Of a DNA stretch of 64,000 nucleotides, positions 34,341 through 42,090 are shown piece by piece. Origin of the DNA: Bacteroidales bacterium (lineage in GTDB: Bacteria > Bacteroidota > Bacteroidia > Bacteroidales > WRLA01). The notes below the pieces were generated by a model. That model did not search any database. It saw only the letters and a list, made by a program, of their open reading frames with translations, and was not told where the DNA came from. A program made the translations under genes and the position numbers. The stretch lies in assembly GCA_009777825.1 (NCBI GenBank), contig WRLA01000004.1, forward strand, positions 1-64,000, written 5' to 3'. Numbering within the stretch: position 1 is the first letter of the stretch; each line of letters starts with the position of its first letter.

Positions 34341-36053
34341 ATGAAACCATTTTTTTCTTTTCTATTTTTGTTACTAAGCATTAGTGTATGTGCGCAGCAA
34401 CAACAAAGTTCCCCCAACACCTATACCCAAACCGAAGTTGACTTGAAATTGCAAATACAACAAAAAGAAGTTGAAAGATTGCAAAAAGACTTTGTGACGC
34501 TACAACACACTATCAGCCAACAAAAAGAGCAGATACAAGAGAGTATTAATAGACAGGAACAATATGTTCGGTTACAAGATAAAAAAATAGATTGGCTGTT
34601 GGGATTTATGGGTATTTGGGCAACGCTTATCAGTATTGGCGTTGCCGTAATGATTTATCGGCTTACAAGAAAAACAGAAAAAAGTGAAAAAAAGGTAGAA
34701 AAGGAATTGGAAGAAACTGTACGATTAAAAAAAGAGATAGAAAAAGAAAAAAATGCCATTGAAGAAATAAAGCAGAAAACCGAGGATTATTTGAAAGAAA
34801 TTGAAAAAAATAAAGCAACAAGTGATGAAATAAAACAGAAAGCCGAGGATTCTTTAAAAGAAATTGAAGGCAATAAAGAAGCAAGTTATGAAGCGCTACA
34901 AGACATAAGAAAAAAGCAACCAAGTGAATTATCAACAGATGAAAAACAAAAGGTTGAAACACAAGTCGAAAAAATCAAAGAAACAAAAACCGAAGCCCAA
35001 TATACAGCAGAAGATTGGTTCTGGAAAGCATACGACGCTCAAACAAAAAATGAACTTAATGACCTTGAAGAAGCACGTTTATACTACAAAAAAGCCACAG
35101 AGTTAAACCCAAATTATGCTGATGCATACAACAATTGGGGCATTGCGCTATCCAGTTTAGGGAGAATAAAAGGCGATGAAGAACTGTTTAAGCAAAGTAT
35201 TGAAAAATACAAAAAAGCCACAGAGTTAAACCCGGACAATGCTCATGCGTACTACAATTGGGGAGTTGCGTTATCCAATTTAGGAAAAATAAAAGGCGAT
35301 GAAGAACTGTTTAATCAATGTATTGAAAAATGCAAAAAAGCCACAGAGTTAAACCCGGACAATGCTAATGCGTACTACAATTGGGGAGTTGCGTTATCCC
35401 ATTTAGGAAAAATAAAAGGCGATGAAGAACTGTTTAATCAATGTATTGAAAAATGCAAAAAAGTCACAGAATTAAAGCCGGACCATGCTAATACGTATGA
35501 CAATTGGGGAGTTGCGTTATCCGATTTAGGAAAAATGAAAGGCGATGAAGAACTGGTTAATCAAAGTTTTGAAAAATACAAAAAAGCCACAGAATTAGAC
35601 CCGAACTATGCTAATGCGTACGGCAATTGGGGAATTGTGTTATTCGGTTTAGGAAAAATAAAAGGCGATGAAGAACTGGTTAATCAAAGTTTTGAAAAAT
35701 ACAAAAAAGCCACAGAGTTAAATCCGGCCTATGCTGATGCGTACAACAATTGGGGCACTGCGTTACTATTTTTAGGAACAATGAAAAAAGACATTGCTTT
35801 ACGGGCAGAGGAGATAAAAACACTTTTACTAAAAGCGGAAACGATAAAAGAAGGGAGAGGAAGTTATAACCTTGCATGTCTGCATTCATTACTGGGCGAT
35901 AAAAATGAATCCTTAGCGTGGTTGGAAAAATCTTTATTGCACAATCGGAAAAATAGAGAGGATATTGAAAAAGATGATGACTTTGCCAATATAAAAGATA
36001 CATCAGAATTTAAGGCATTACTTGATAAGTATTTTCAAAAAGAAAAACAATAA
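34341..36053 (+). CDS. Membrane-anchored coiled-coil and TPR repeat protein
   Basis: The 570-residue protein has a signal peptide (cut near VCAQ), a coiled coil at about 30-85, a membrane helix at about 92-110 (LLGFMGIWATLISIGVAVMIY), a second, long charged coiled coil (about 113-225) and then six near-identical TPR-like repeats of 41 residues (YKKATELNPxxAxAYxNWGVALS with a GDEELF extension), ending with a domain that counts cysteine-free helices. TPR arrays mediate protein contacts. Repeat length is seven residues longer than a canonical TPR. It lies 24 bases after propeller 3 and nine before propeller 4, so it is co-transcribed with them. Partner unknown. Confidence 0.85.
   Translation: MKPFFSFLFLLLSISVCAQQQQSSPNTYTQTEVDLKLQIQQKEVERLQKDFVTLQHTISQQKEQIQESINRQEQYVRLQDKKIDWLLGFMGIWATLISIGVAVMIYRLTRKTEKSEKKVEKELEETVRLKKEIEKEKNAIEEIKQKTEDYLKEIEKNKATSDEIKQKAEDSLKEIEGNKEASYEALQDIRKKQPSELSTDEKQKVETQVEKIKETKTEAQYTAEDWFWKAYDAQTKNELNDLEEARLYYKKATELNPNYADAYNNWGIALSSLGRIKGDEELFKQSIEKYKKATELNPDNAHAYYNWGVALSNLGKIKGDEELFNQCIEKCKKATELNPDNANAYYNWGVALSHLGKIKGDEELFNQCIEKCKKVTELKPDHANTYDNWGVALSDLGKMKGDEELVNQSFEKYKKATELDPNYANAYGNWGIVLFGLGKIKGDEELVNQSFEKYKKATELNPAYADAYNNWGTALLFLGTMKKDIALRAEEIKTLLLKAETIKEGRGSYNLACLHSLLGDKNESLAWLEKSLLHNRKNREDIEKDDDFANIKDTSEFKALLDKYFQKEKQ
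35085..35822 (+). repeat. 123-bp tandem repeat encoding TPR-like units
   Basis: Six units begin at 35085, 35208, 35331, 35454, 35577 and 35700, an exact 123-base period. Units 2, 3 and 4 differ at only a few bases each, a sign of recent duplication or gene conversion. Confidence 0.92.
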
Positions 36054-36062
36054 AAATATAAA

Positions 36063-37529
36063 TTGAAAAAGAAAACCCTCATCCTCATCACCATCCTCCT
36101 GTCCGTGATTTACGCCGGCGCCATCGTCTTTTGGCATCTCTACACGCCTGATTATGGCTTGACCGTCCAAAATCCGGGTGCGGACAACCGTCCGGCAGGG
36201 AAAGAGCGGAAAGCCGACGACGTCGTCATCGGGGAGTTTTTTATGCACTATGCCGATGGTGAGGGTAGAGACGCGATTAATCGCGTCTCTACGGAACAAC
36301 GGACGGAACAACGGAGAGGACAATGGGCATGTTTCAGAGGGAGCGACTATACCAACATTGTTCGCACGGGCGACACATTCGATTTTTCGTCCGATTTCCC
36401 GGTGCTATGGAAGGTGGAGAGCGGCGAAGGACATGCCGCGCCTGCCATTTACAACGGTCGGGCGTATCTGTTGGATTATGACGAGCCGTTGAGTTCGGAC
36501 ATGTTGCGCTGTTTCGACTTGGAATCCGGCACGGAACTGTGGCGACGCTGGTACCGGTCGCCGATGAAACGCAATCACGGTTTTTCGCGCACCATCCCCG
36601 CCGTAACCGACAAATACGTAATCACCATTGGACCACAGGCGCACGTGATGTGTTGCGACCCGACGACGGGCGAACTGAAATGGGTGTTGGACGTCCAAAA
36701 ACAGTTTCAAACCGAAGTCCCGTTCTGGTATTCGGGACAATGCCCGCGCATAGAAGACGACCAACTGATTCTATCTCCCGCCGGAAAAGAGACGCTGATG
36801 GCAGGCATTGACTGCGAAACGGGCGAAGTCGTCTGGCAGACGCCCAATACGGTGGAGTATAAAATGTCGCACTCTTCCGTGATGCCGATGACGCTTGGCG
36901 GGAAGAGGATGTACGTCTATGCCGGCATCGGAGGCGTGTGTGGCGTATCTGCCGAGGCTGCCGACAAGGGAGAATTGCTGTGGAGTGTTGACAAATGGAA
37001 GCCGTCGGTCATCGCTCCGTCGCCGTTGCAGATCTCAGGCAGCGAGATAGCGTTGGTTGCCGGTTACGGAGCGGGCGGCGCACTGTTGCAGGTGAAAAAC
37101 ACGAACGGCAAATGGACAGCCACCATCACCGACCAGTACAAACCGAGCGAAGGACTGTCGAGCGAACAGCAAACGCCGCTACTATACGAACAGATGGTCA
37201 TCACCGTTCTACCAAAGGACGGCGGCGGACGACGTGGCAAATTGGTGGCATATTCGCCCTCCAACCTGCGCGTCCCGATATGGGAATCGGCGGCAGACGA
37301 ACGGTTTGGATTGGGTCCGTATCTGATAATCGGCAACCACCTGTTCGCACTGAAAGACGACGGCGAACTGTATATTTATAAGTTAGAACAGAAAAAACCG
37401 GAATTGGTTAAAAAACAGCGCATCATGGATGGCATTGACGCATGGGGTCCGATGGCATACGCTGACGGGTATTTGATGCTGCGGGATGAGCGCTGGGTTT
37501 ATTGTATTCGGGTTTTAGGTAGTACATAA
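36063..37529 (+). CDS. PQQ/BamB-like beta-propeller protein 4, membrane-anchored
   Basis: The 488-residue protein starts at a TTG (no ATG is available before the membrane segment) with a single N-terminal anchor (TLILITILLSVIYAGAIVFW). A ~75-residue linker with a repeat insert at 36265-36292 leads to the propeller (GQWACFRGSDYTNIV, CFDLESGTELWRRW, CCDPTTGELKWV, GIDCETGEVVWQ). Unlike proteins 1-3 it is held at the cytoplasmic membrane, so it could dock the soluble propellers. It follows the TPR gene by nine bases. The cofactor is unknown and no haem-binding CxxCH is present. Confidence 0.83.
   Translation: MKKKTLILITILLSVIYAGAIVFWHLYTPDYGLTVQNPGADNRPAGKERKADDVVIGEFFMHYADGEGRDAINRVSTEQRTEQRRGQWACFRGSDYTNIVRTGDTFDFSSDFPVLWKVESGEGHAAPAIYNGRAYLLDYDEPLSSDMLRCFDLESGTELWRRWYRSPMKRNHGFSRTIPAVTDKYVITIGPQAHVMCCDPTTGELKWVLDVQKQFQTEVPFWYSGQCPRIEDDQLILSPAGKETLMAGIDCETGEVVWQTPNTVEYKMSHSSVMPMTLGGKRMYVYAGIGGVCGVSAEAADKGELLWSVDKWKPSVIAPSPLQISGSEIALVAGYGAGGALLQVKNTNGKWTATITDQYKPSEGLSSEQQTPLLYEQMVITVLPKDGGGRRGKLVAYSPSNLRVPIWESAADERFGLGPYLIIGNHLFALKDDGELYIYKLEQKKPELVKKQRIMDGIDAWGPMAYADGYLMLRDERWVYCIRVLGST
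36265..36292. repeat. In-frame palindrome, GTAGAGACG family (copy 1)
   Basis: A perfect 28-base palindrome: GTAGAGACG, ten bases, CGTCTCTAC. It adds the residues RDAINRVST to the linker of propeller 4. Confidence 0.9.
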
Positions 37530-37596
37530 TCATTCTTTTAAAATAGAAAACGCAGATATTAGTGTCCAACAAATATTTTTCCATTTTGTCAAAATA

Positions 37597-37842
37597 TTAA
37601 AAAGGCTCAATGATTCGTGTTTTTCCAAAGTTACGACTTTCCCGAAGTTCGGCAATGATTTGTTCAGCAGATTTTTCGGGAATAAATTCGTCATTTGCTG
37701 TCAAAGCGATTTTTTCTTGTTCGTTTCTCAACGATTTGAGTAACCGTTCCATGAGTTCAATTTTAGAAAGAACGCTCAAACTATTTAAGACGGCAGAATA
37801 CGACTCTATCATGTTTTTCTCAGTGTAATGTATCTCATTCAT
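37597..37842 (-). CDS. Orphan antitoxin-like small protein
   Basis: The 81-residue acidic protein (YTEKNMIESYSAVLNSLSVL, then SKIELMERLLKSL, ending PEKSAEQIIAELRESRNFGK) has the two-part plan of Bacteroidota VapB-type antitoxins, with a helical N-terminal part and a C-terminal toxin-wrapping AEQIIAEIRESR-like motif. A toxin gene would be expected to its left, but only 67 bases separate it from the convergent propeller 4 gene. It has its own promoter. It is the second toxin-less antitoxin in this locus. Family assignment by pattern only. Confidence 0.55.
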   Translation of the reverse strand: MNEIHYTEKNMIESYSAVLNSLSVLSKIELMERLLKSLRNEQEKIALTANDEFIPEKSAEQIIAELRESRNFGKTRIIEPF

Positions 37843-37897
37843 TGGTTTTTATATCATTAATTTTAAATATTTATTTTACATCCCTTATTTCAAGTTG

Positions 37898-37905
37898 CAA
37901 AGGTA
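37898..37905 (-). promoter_or_regulatory. -7 promoter element (TACCTTTG) of the gene at 37842
   Basis: TACCTTTG on the minus strand, 55 bases before ATG 37842. Confidence 0.55.
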
Positions 37906-37937
37906 CATTTTTTTCAATACAGTCCGCGTTTTTTTCG

Positions 37938-37945
37938 TAATTTTG
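37938..37945 (+). promoter_or_regulatory. -7 promoter element (TAATTTTG) of the NHL propeller gene
   Basis: TAATTTTG, 17 bases before ATG 37963. The divergent antitoxin promoter lies 32 bases away. Confidence 0.6.
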
Positions 37946-37962
37946 CCGCAAATCTTTTTTTC

Positions 37963-38985
37963 ATGAAACCTTTTAAAACCATATTAAACATCCTGATATT
38001 TCTCCTCATCATCGGTTTTGTATCGTACATGGTTTATTCGATGATGTCGAAAGAAAAAACGGCGCAAGCGGGTGAGGAAGCAACGGAAACCACCTTTGTC
38101 TCCTTTTACAAAAAGACCAACAGTTTTGACGTCGCCGCCAAAATACGCTGTTTTGCCATAGACGAAGATGCGGTGTATGTCGCGCTATCCGATAAAATTT
38201 CGGTTTTCGATTTATCGGGCAAACATCAACGCGATTTTGAGATAGAGGCGGGTGTGCGCGATATTGTTGTTGACCGTTGTAAAGACGGGGCACGCCCCGT
38301 CTCTACGAAAACCACAATTTACCTTTTATACCCCACCCGTATAGATTTATACACCTCCGACGGAGAAAAAGAAGAGGAATGGGAAGCGTGCAGCGAGAAC
38401 ACCGATTATTGCGCGTTTACAACAACCGCCGACTATGTTTTTGTAACCGACGCGGAGAACAAACACATCGCCCAATACGACAAACAGGGCGGATTTGTGC
38501 GTTTCATCAAAAGTCCCGACGGATTTATCATTCCCAGTTACTCGTTTGGCATTGTCGGCGTCAACGACACGATTTACTGTTCCAACTCGGGCAGATACAG
38601 CATCGAGAGTTATACGGTTGATGGTGAATTTATTACGTCGTTTGGAAAAAGCGGAACGCAGGCGGGGGCTTTTGCCGGCTGCTGCAATCCCGTCTATCTC
38701 GAAAAAAGCCCCGACGGGAATATTCTGACTTCCGAAAAGGGCATCCCCCGCATCTCATGTTACGGCAAAGACGGCAAATTCCGAACGGTTCTGTTCGACA
38801 GCAACATGTTGGGCGGCGGAACGGCGGCTTACAGGATGAAGGTCTCAGGCGAAAACATATACATCGCAAACAATAAGACGATTACCGTATATTGTAAAGA
38901 CGTTGCGTGCAACGTCTCCTCTACGGAAAAATCGTGTGCAGGGTGTGAAAAGGAGTGTCCGTTGCGTAAAGGTGTGAAAAAGTAG
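37963..38985 (+). CDS. Membrane-anchored NHL-type beta-propeller with Cys-rich tail
   Basis: The 340-residue protein has an N-terminal anchor (ILNILIFLLIIGFVSYMVYS), NHL-like propeller repeats (CFAIDEDAVYVALSDKISVFDLSGKHQRDF, VFVTDAENKHIAQYDKQGGFVRF, SIESYTVDGEFITSFG) and a tail with five cysteines in the last ~35 residues (CKDVACN, CAGCEKECPLRKG). The CxxCxxxC tail pattern could hold an Fe-S cluster or a metal, which would link it to the Fe-S protein two genes on. Two in-frame palindromes (38279-38306 and 38894-38924) account for some of the cysteines (CKDGARPVST, CKDVACNVSST), so part of the Cys content is repeat-derived. Confidence 0.78.
   Translation: MKPFKTILNILIFLLIIGFVSYMVYSMMSKEKTAQAGEEATETTFVSFYKKTNSFDVAAKIRCFAIDEDAVYVALSDKISVFDLSGKHQRDFEIEAGVRDIVVDRCKDGARPVSTKTTIYLLYPTRIDLYTSDGEKEEEWEACSENTDYCAFTTTADYVFVTDAENKHIAQYDKQGGFVRFIKSPDGFIIPSYSFGIVGVNDTIYCSNSGRYSIESYTVDGEFITSFGKSGTQAGAFAGCCNPVYLEKSPDGNILTSEKGIPRISCYGKDGKFRTVLFDSNMLGGGTAAYRMKVSGENIYIANNKTITVYCKDVACNVSSTEKSCAGCEKECPLRKGVKK
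38279..38306. repeat. In-frame palindrome, GTAGAGACG family (copy 2)
   Basis: GTAAAGACG and CGTCTCTAC flank a GGGC..GCCC core; 28 bases. It adds KDGARPVST within a propeller blade. Confidence 0.85.
38894..38924. repeat. In-frame palindrome, GTAGAGACG family (copy 3)
   Basis: Same family with a TTGCGTGCAA core and three extra bases in the right arm (CGTCTCCTCTAC), which keep the frame open. 31 bases. Confidence 0.8.
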
Positions 38986-39026
38986 AATTGATGATAAAAC
39001 ATAACATTTAAAAATGATAAAACAAC

Positions 39027-39860
39027 ATGAAAGACAAGATTAAACTGTTTGAAAACAGGAAAATACGTGCTATTTGGGACGAAGAACAGGAAGAATGGTA
39101 TTTTTCGATAGTTGACGTAGTAGGAGTATTAACCGACAGTATTAACCCTACAGACTATTTAAAAAAACTTCGTAAACGTGATGAACTTCTCGGACAGTAC
39201 ATAGGGACAAATTGTCCCCAGATAGAAATGAAAACCGAAACAGGAAAAAATCGAAAAACACTGACAGCAAATGCAAAAGATTTATTTCGTATTATCCAAT
39301 CCATTCCATCACCCAAAGCCGAACCCTTCAAACTGTGGCTCGCAAAAGTTGGCAGTGAGCGAATGAACGAAACCGTTGACCCTGAACTATCCATTAACCG
39401 TGCCATCCAAAATTACCGTCGTTTAGGTTACAGCGAAAACTGGATAAACCAGCGAATCAAATCCATCGAAGTACGCAAAGCCTTGACCGACGAATGGGAT
39501 AAAAGCGGCGTACAACAAGGCGCGGAATATGCCGAATTGACCGACTTGATGAGCAAAACGTGGAGCGGAATGACAACCCGCGAATACAAGAAATTCAAAG
39601 GACTGAAAAAGGAAAGTCTCCGCGACAACATGACCAACACCGAATTGGTACTCAACATGTTGGCAGAGGTAGCCGCCACCGATATTTCCATAGAACGGCA
39701 ACCGGTAAATTTTTCCGAAAGCGCAAAAGTGGCAGCCGAAGGAGCGAAAGCCGCCCAAGTCGCCCGCAAGCAAATCGAAAAAAGCACGGGCAAACCGGCA
39801 ATTTCCCCACTTAATGCTCATTCGGGATTGATGATAGGAAGAGGCGAAAATAAAAAATGA
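39027..39860 (+). CDS. BRO-N / DinD-like DNA-binding protein
   Basis: The 277-residue protein has a BRO-N domain at the start (IRAIWDEEQEEWYFSIVDVVGVLT, DYLKKLRKRDEL, ELFRIIQS-like LFRIIQSIPSPKAEPFKLWLA), then a helical region (LSINRAIQNYRRLGYSENWINQRIKSIEVRKALTDEW) as in chromosomal DNA-damage-inducible-D-like proteins. BRO-N domains bind nucleic acid and are typical of phage and mobile loci; a host role is not known. It lies 41 bases after the NHL gene and seven before the Fe-S gene, as an apparent insert into that pair. Confidence 0.87.
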   Translation: MKDKIKLFENRKIRAIWDEEQEEWYFSIVDVVGVLTDSINPTDYLKKLRKRDELLGQYIGTNCPQIEMKTETGKNRKTLTANAKDLFRIIQSIPSPKAEPFKLWLAKVGSERMNETVDPELSINRAIQNYRRLGYSENWINQRIKSIEVRKALTDEWDKSGVQQGAEYAELTDLMSKTWSGMTTREYKKFKGLKKESLRDNMTNTELVLNMLAEVAATDISIERQPVNFSESAKVAAEGAKAAQVARKQIEKSTGKPAISPLNAHSGLMIGRGENKK

Positions 39861-39867
39861 AAGAAAT

Positions 39868-40437
39868 ATGAAAACAGACAAACGAACCTCGCCCATCGGT
39901 CGGCGGGAATTTTTAAAAACCTGCGCACGGCTGACCGCCGGAGGAGCGGCATTGGCTCTTTTTGGTTTCTCTTTCCGAAAATCAGCAGTAACGGACGCAG
40001 AATATTTTTGGCAGATTGACCCGCAGCGATGCACCTTTTGCGGACGCTGTCAGACCGATTGCGTATTGCCGACCTCGGCGGTGAAATGCGTGCATGCCGT
40101 AAAAGTATGCGGCTATTGCGACCTGTGCGGAGGTTACTATCGGGCAAACGTGAAAGAGCTGAACACCGCCGCCGAAAATCTGATGTGTCCCACCGGCGCC
40201 ATCCAACGCAAATTTGTAGAAGAACCCTACTTCGAGTACTCCATCAACGAAACGCTCTGTATCGCTTGCGGAAAGTGCGCAAAAGGTTGTAACTCATTCG
40301 GCAACGGCTCGCTCTACCTGCAAATAAAACAGGAACTGTGCAAAAACTGTAACGAATGTCGAATAGCGAAAGCGTGTCCGGCAGGCGCTATCCGGCGGGT
40401 GCCGGCGGCGGAGGCATACAATTTGAAAGAGGGCTGA
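39868..40437 (+). CDS. Tat-type multi-cluster [4Fe-4S] ferredoxin-like protein
   Basis: The 189-residue protein begins with a twin-arginine signal ([21 protein letters not shown]), so it would be folded with its clusters before export. Cysteine sets follow: [11 protein letters not shown] near 52-62, CGYCDLCGG near 80, [16 protein letters not shown] near 130 and [16 protein letters not shown] near 153. Together they can bind three to four [4Fe-4S] clusters. It would carry electrons at the outer face of the membrane and is the only clear redox protein of the propeller locus. No tatABC is in the window. The mnmA promoter lies 63 bases past its stop. Confidence 0.86.
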   Translation: MKTDKRTSPIGRREFLKTCARLTAGGAALALFGFSFRKSAVTDAEYFWQIDPQRCTFCGRCQTDCVLPTSAVKCVHAVKVCGYCDLCGGYYRANVKELNTAAENLMCPTGAIQRKFVEEPYFEYSINETLCIACGKCAKGCNSFGNGSLYLQIKQELCKNCNECRIAKACPAGAIRRVPAAEAYNLKEG

Positions 40438-40499
40438 GCCACGAGTTGCGCCCATTCACCACATTTTCATCTCCGGTCTCACATCTCATAAATTTATCG

Positions 40500-40507
40500 T
40501 ACTTTTG
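40500..40507 (+). promoter_or_regulatory. -7 promoter element (TACTTTTG) of mnmA, leaderless geometry
   Basis: TACTTTTG ends four bases before the GTG start of mnmA. Confidence 0.66.
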
Positions 40508-40511
40508 CAGC

Positions 40512-41660
40512 GTGAAAAAAGTAATCATCGGACTTTCGGGAGGCGTGGACTCCAGCGTGGCGGCCTGGTTGTTGCAGGAGCAGGGTTATGAGGTGGAAGG
40601 CTTGTTCATGGTCAACTGGCACGACACCGTTGGCGTCTTGTCGGGCGACTGTCCTGCCGAACACGACCGGCTACTGGCGCAGTTGGTGGCGAAGAAGTTG
40701 CAAATTCCGTTTCACGAGATAGACCTGAGCGCGGAGTACCGCGAAAGAGTGGTCGAGTACATGTTCCGCGAATACGAAAGGGGACGGACGCCCAATCCCG
40801 ACGTCCTCTGCAACAGAGAGATAAAGTTCGGTCCTTTCCTCGACATAGCCAAACAGCGCGGCGCCGACTACATCGCCACCGGACATTATTGCCGGAAAGA
40901 AACCATCGAAAAAGATGGAAAAACCTACCACCGCCTCTTAGCCGGAGCAGACAAGAACAAAGACCAAAGTTACTTCCTCTGCCAACTTTCACAGGAACAA
41001 CTCGCCGATGTGCTTTTCCCCATCGGACACTTAGAAAAGCCGGAGGTGCGCCGCATAGCCCGCGACCTCGGCTTGCCGACAGCAGACCGCAAAGACTCGC
41101 AAGGCATCTGCTTCGTCGGAAAGGTTGACCTGCCCACCTTCCTGCAACAGCAACTGCAAGCGAAAGAAGGAGATATTGTAGAAGTTTTCCCAACATCTTC
41201 TCTTTCGGGAGGGCTTGAGCAGGCTATAATCGGCAAGCATCGCGGCGCCCACTTCTACACCATCGGACAGCGCAAAGGGCTGAACGTCGGCGGAAAGAAA
41301 GAACCGCTCTTCGTGATTGACACCGACGTCGAAAAAAATATCGTCTATGTCGGCATGGGAGAGCAACATCCGGGATTATATCGCAACGAACTTTTCATCT
41401 ACAGCGACGACATCCACTGGCTCCGTCCCGACTTATCCATGGACGCCGGCGAAACGCGACGATACACCGTGCGCATCCGCTACCGGCAACCGCTGCAGAC
41501 AGCGCAACTCTTCCGGACAGCAGACGGCATCCGTATCATCTTCGACCAGCCGCAACGCGGCATTACACCCGGACAGTTCGCCGTCTGGTACGACGGAGAA
41601 GAACTGCTGGGGGCAGGGGTGATTTGCGATGCACGCGACGTCATCAGGTATGAAGGGTAA
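40512..41660 (+). CDS. mnmA: tRNA 2-thiouridylase MnmA
   Basis: MnmA thiolates U34 of tRNA-Lys, -Glu and -Gln using persulfide sulfur and ATP. The 382-residue protein starts at GTG 40512: the PP-loop [16 protein letters not shown] begins at residue 6, and the open frame upstream of the promoter is not believable. Catalytic cysteines are in [12 protein letters not shown] (near 97) and DSQGICFVG (near 198), and [16 protein letters not shown] is intact. Length is standard. The GTG start combined with leaderless layout is unusual. It is read from its own promoter. Confidence 0.95.
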   Translation: MKKVIIGLSGGVDSSVAAWLLQEQGYEVEGLFMVNWHDTVGVLSGDCPAEHDRLLAQLVAKKLQIPFHEIDLSAEYRERVVEYMFREYERGRTPNPDVLCNREIKFGPFLDIAKQRGADYIATGHYCRKETIEKDGKTYHRLLAGADKNKDQSYFLCQLSQEQLADVLFPIGHLEKPEVRRIARDLGLPTADRKDSQGICFVGKVDLPTFLQQQLQAKEGDIVEVFPTSSLSGGLEQAIIGKHRGAHFYTIGQRKGLNVGGKKEPLFVIDTDVEKNIVYVGMGEQHPGLYRNELFIYSDDIHWLRPDLSMDAGETRRYTVRIRYRQPLQTAQLFRTADGIRIIFDQPQRGITPGQFAVWYDGEELLGAGVICDARDVIRYEG

Positions 41661-41697
41661 AATTTTCCACGTGTTTCACTGAATTTTATCGAATTTT

Positions 41698-41826
41698 TCA
41701 CCCGTATTTATGAAAAACGCTCACATCATTACATAAATTGCTAAAAACGTCCTTTAACCAATTTCGATTAAATTTTTTTTCGTATAACGGATGCCATTTC
41801 TTCCGCTCTATTCTCGTGTCTTTCAT
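41698..41826 (-). CDS. Possible small protein of 42 residues, leaderless
   Basis: ATG 41826 lies four bases after TATTTTTG on the minus strand and opens a 42-codon frame (MKDTRIERKKWHPLYEKKFN and onwards), basic and aromatic-rich. No family is recognised. It lies in a 430-base gap between mnmA and the DUF1573 gene that also holds an IS end. It could be a decayed gene start. Confidence 0.35.
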   Translation of the reverse strand: MKDTRIERKKWHPLYEKKFNRNWLKDVFSNLCNDVSVFHKYG

Positions 41827-41830
41827 GCTG

Positions 41831-41838
41831 CAAAAATA
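41831..41838 (-). promoter_or_regulatory. -7 promoter element (TATTTTTG) of the small frame at 41826
   Basis: TATTTTTG on the minus strand, four bases before the ATG. Confidence 0.4.
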
Positions 41839-41991
41839 CGATAAAATCTTCGGTACCATAATATTTCTAATTTGTTGATTATGAGGCAAAGGCACGAAAA
41901 ATATCAATGCGAAACCATTATAAATCATTGTTAATCAAATAATTATATCAACAACTGATTGTTAATAACTTAAAGAAAAAGTAAGAAAAAA

Positions 41992-42018
41992 CAGGGAAAC
42001 TTTAATGCGTTTGCCCTG
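41992..42018. mobile_element. Collapsed ISAs1-type ends (27 bp)
   Basis: CAGGGAAAC at 41992 is followed immediately by TTTAATGCGTTTGCCCTG ending at 42018. The second part matches the other ISAs1-type ends; the first looks like the opposite end lacking one base. It may be an IS remnant whose entire interior is gone. The rest of 41839-41991 is AT-rich with nothing recognisable. Confidence 0.5.
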
Positions 42019-42049
42019 ACATCTCACATCCCAAATCCCAAAAAAACCG

Positions 42050-42057
42050 TATCTTTG
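42050..42057 (+). promoter_or_regulatory. -7 promoter element (TATCTTTG) of the DUF1573 gene
   Basis: TATCTTTG, 33 bases before ATG 42091. Confidence 0.65.
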
Positions 42058-42090
42058 CACCTACATGCTTACTAAAAATTTTTTTAAACG

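Noticed and set aside
36265-36292. Link between the GTAGAGACG repeats and the R-M system, because the arms contain GTCTC, a site known for Alw26I-type enzymes
   Set aside because: The recognition site of the local enzyme is unknown and the repeat family is seen without regard to the cassette; no evidence beyond coincidence.
40356-40511. Longer mnmA start at 40356
   Set aside because: It overlaps the Fe-S protein gene, runs through the promoter and adds low-similarity residues before the PP-loop.
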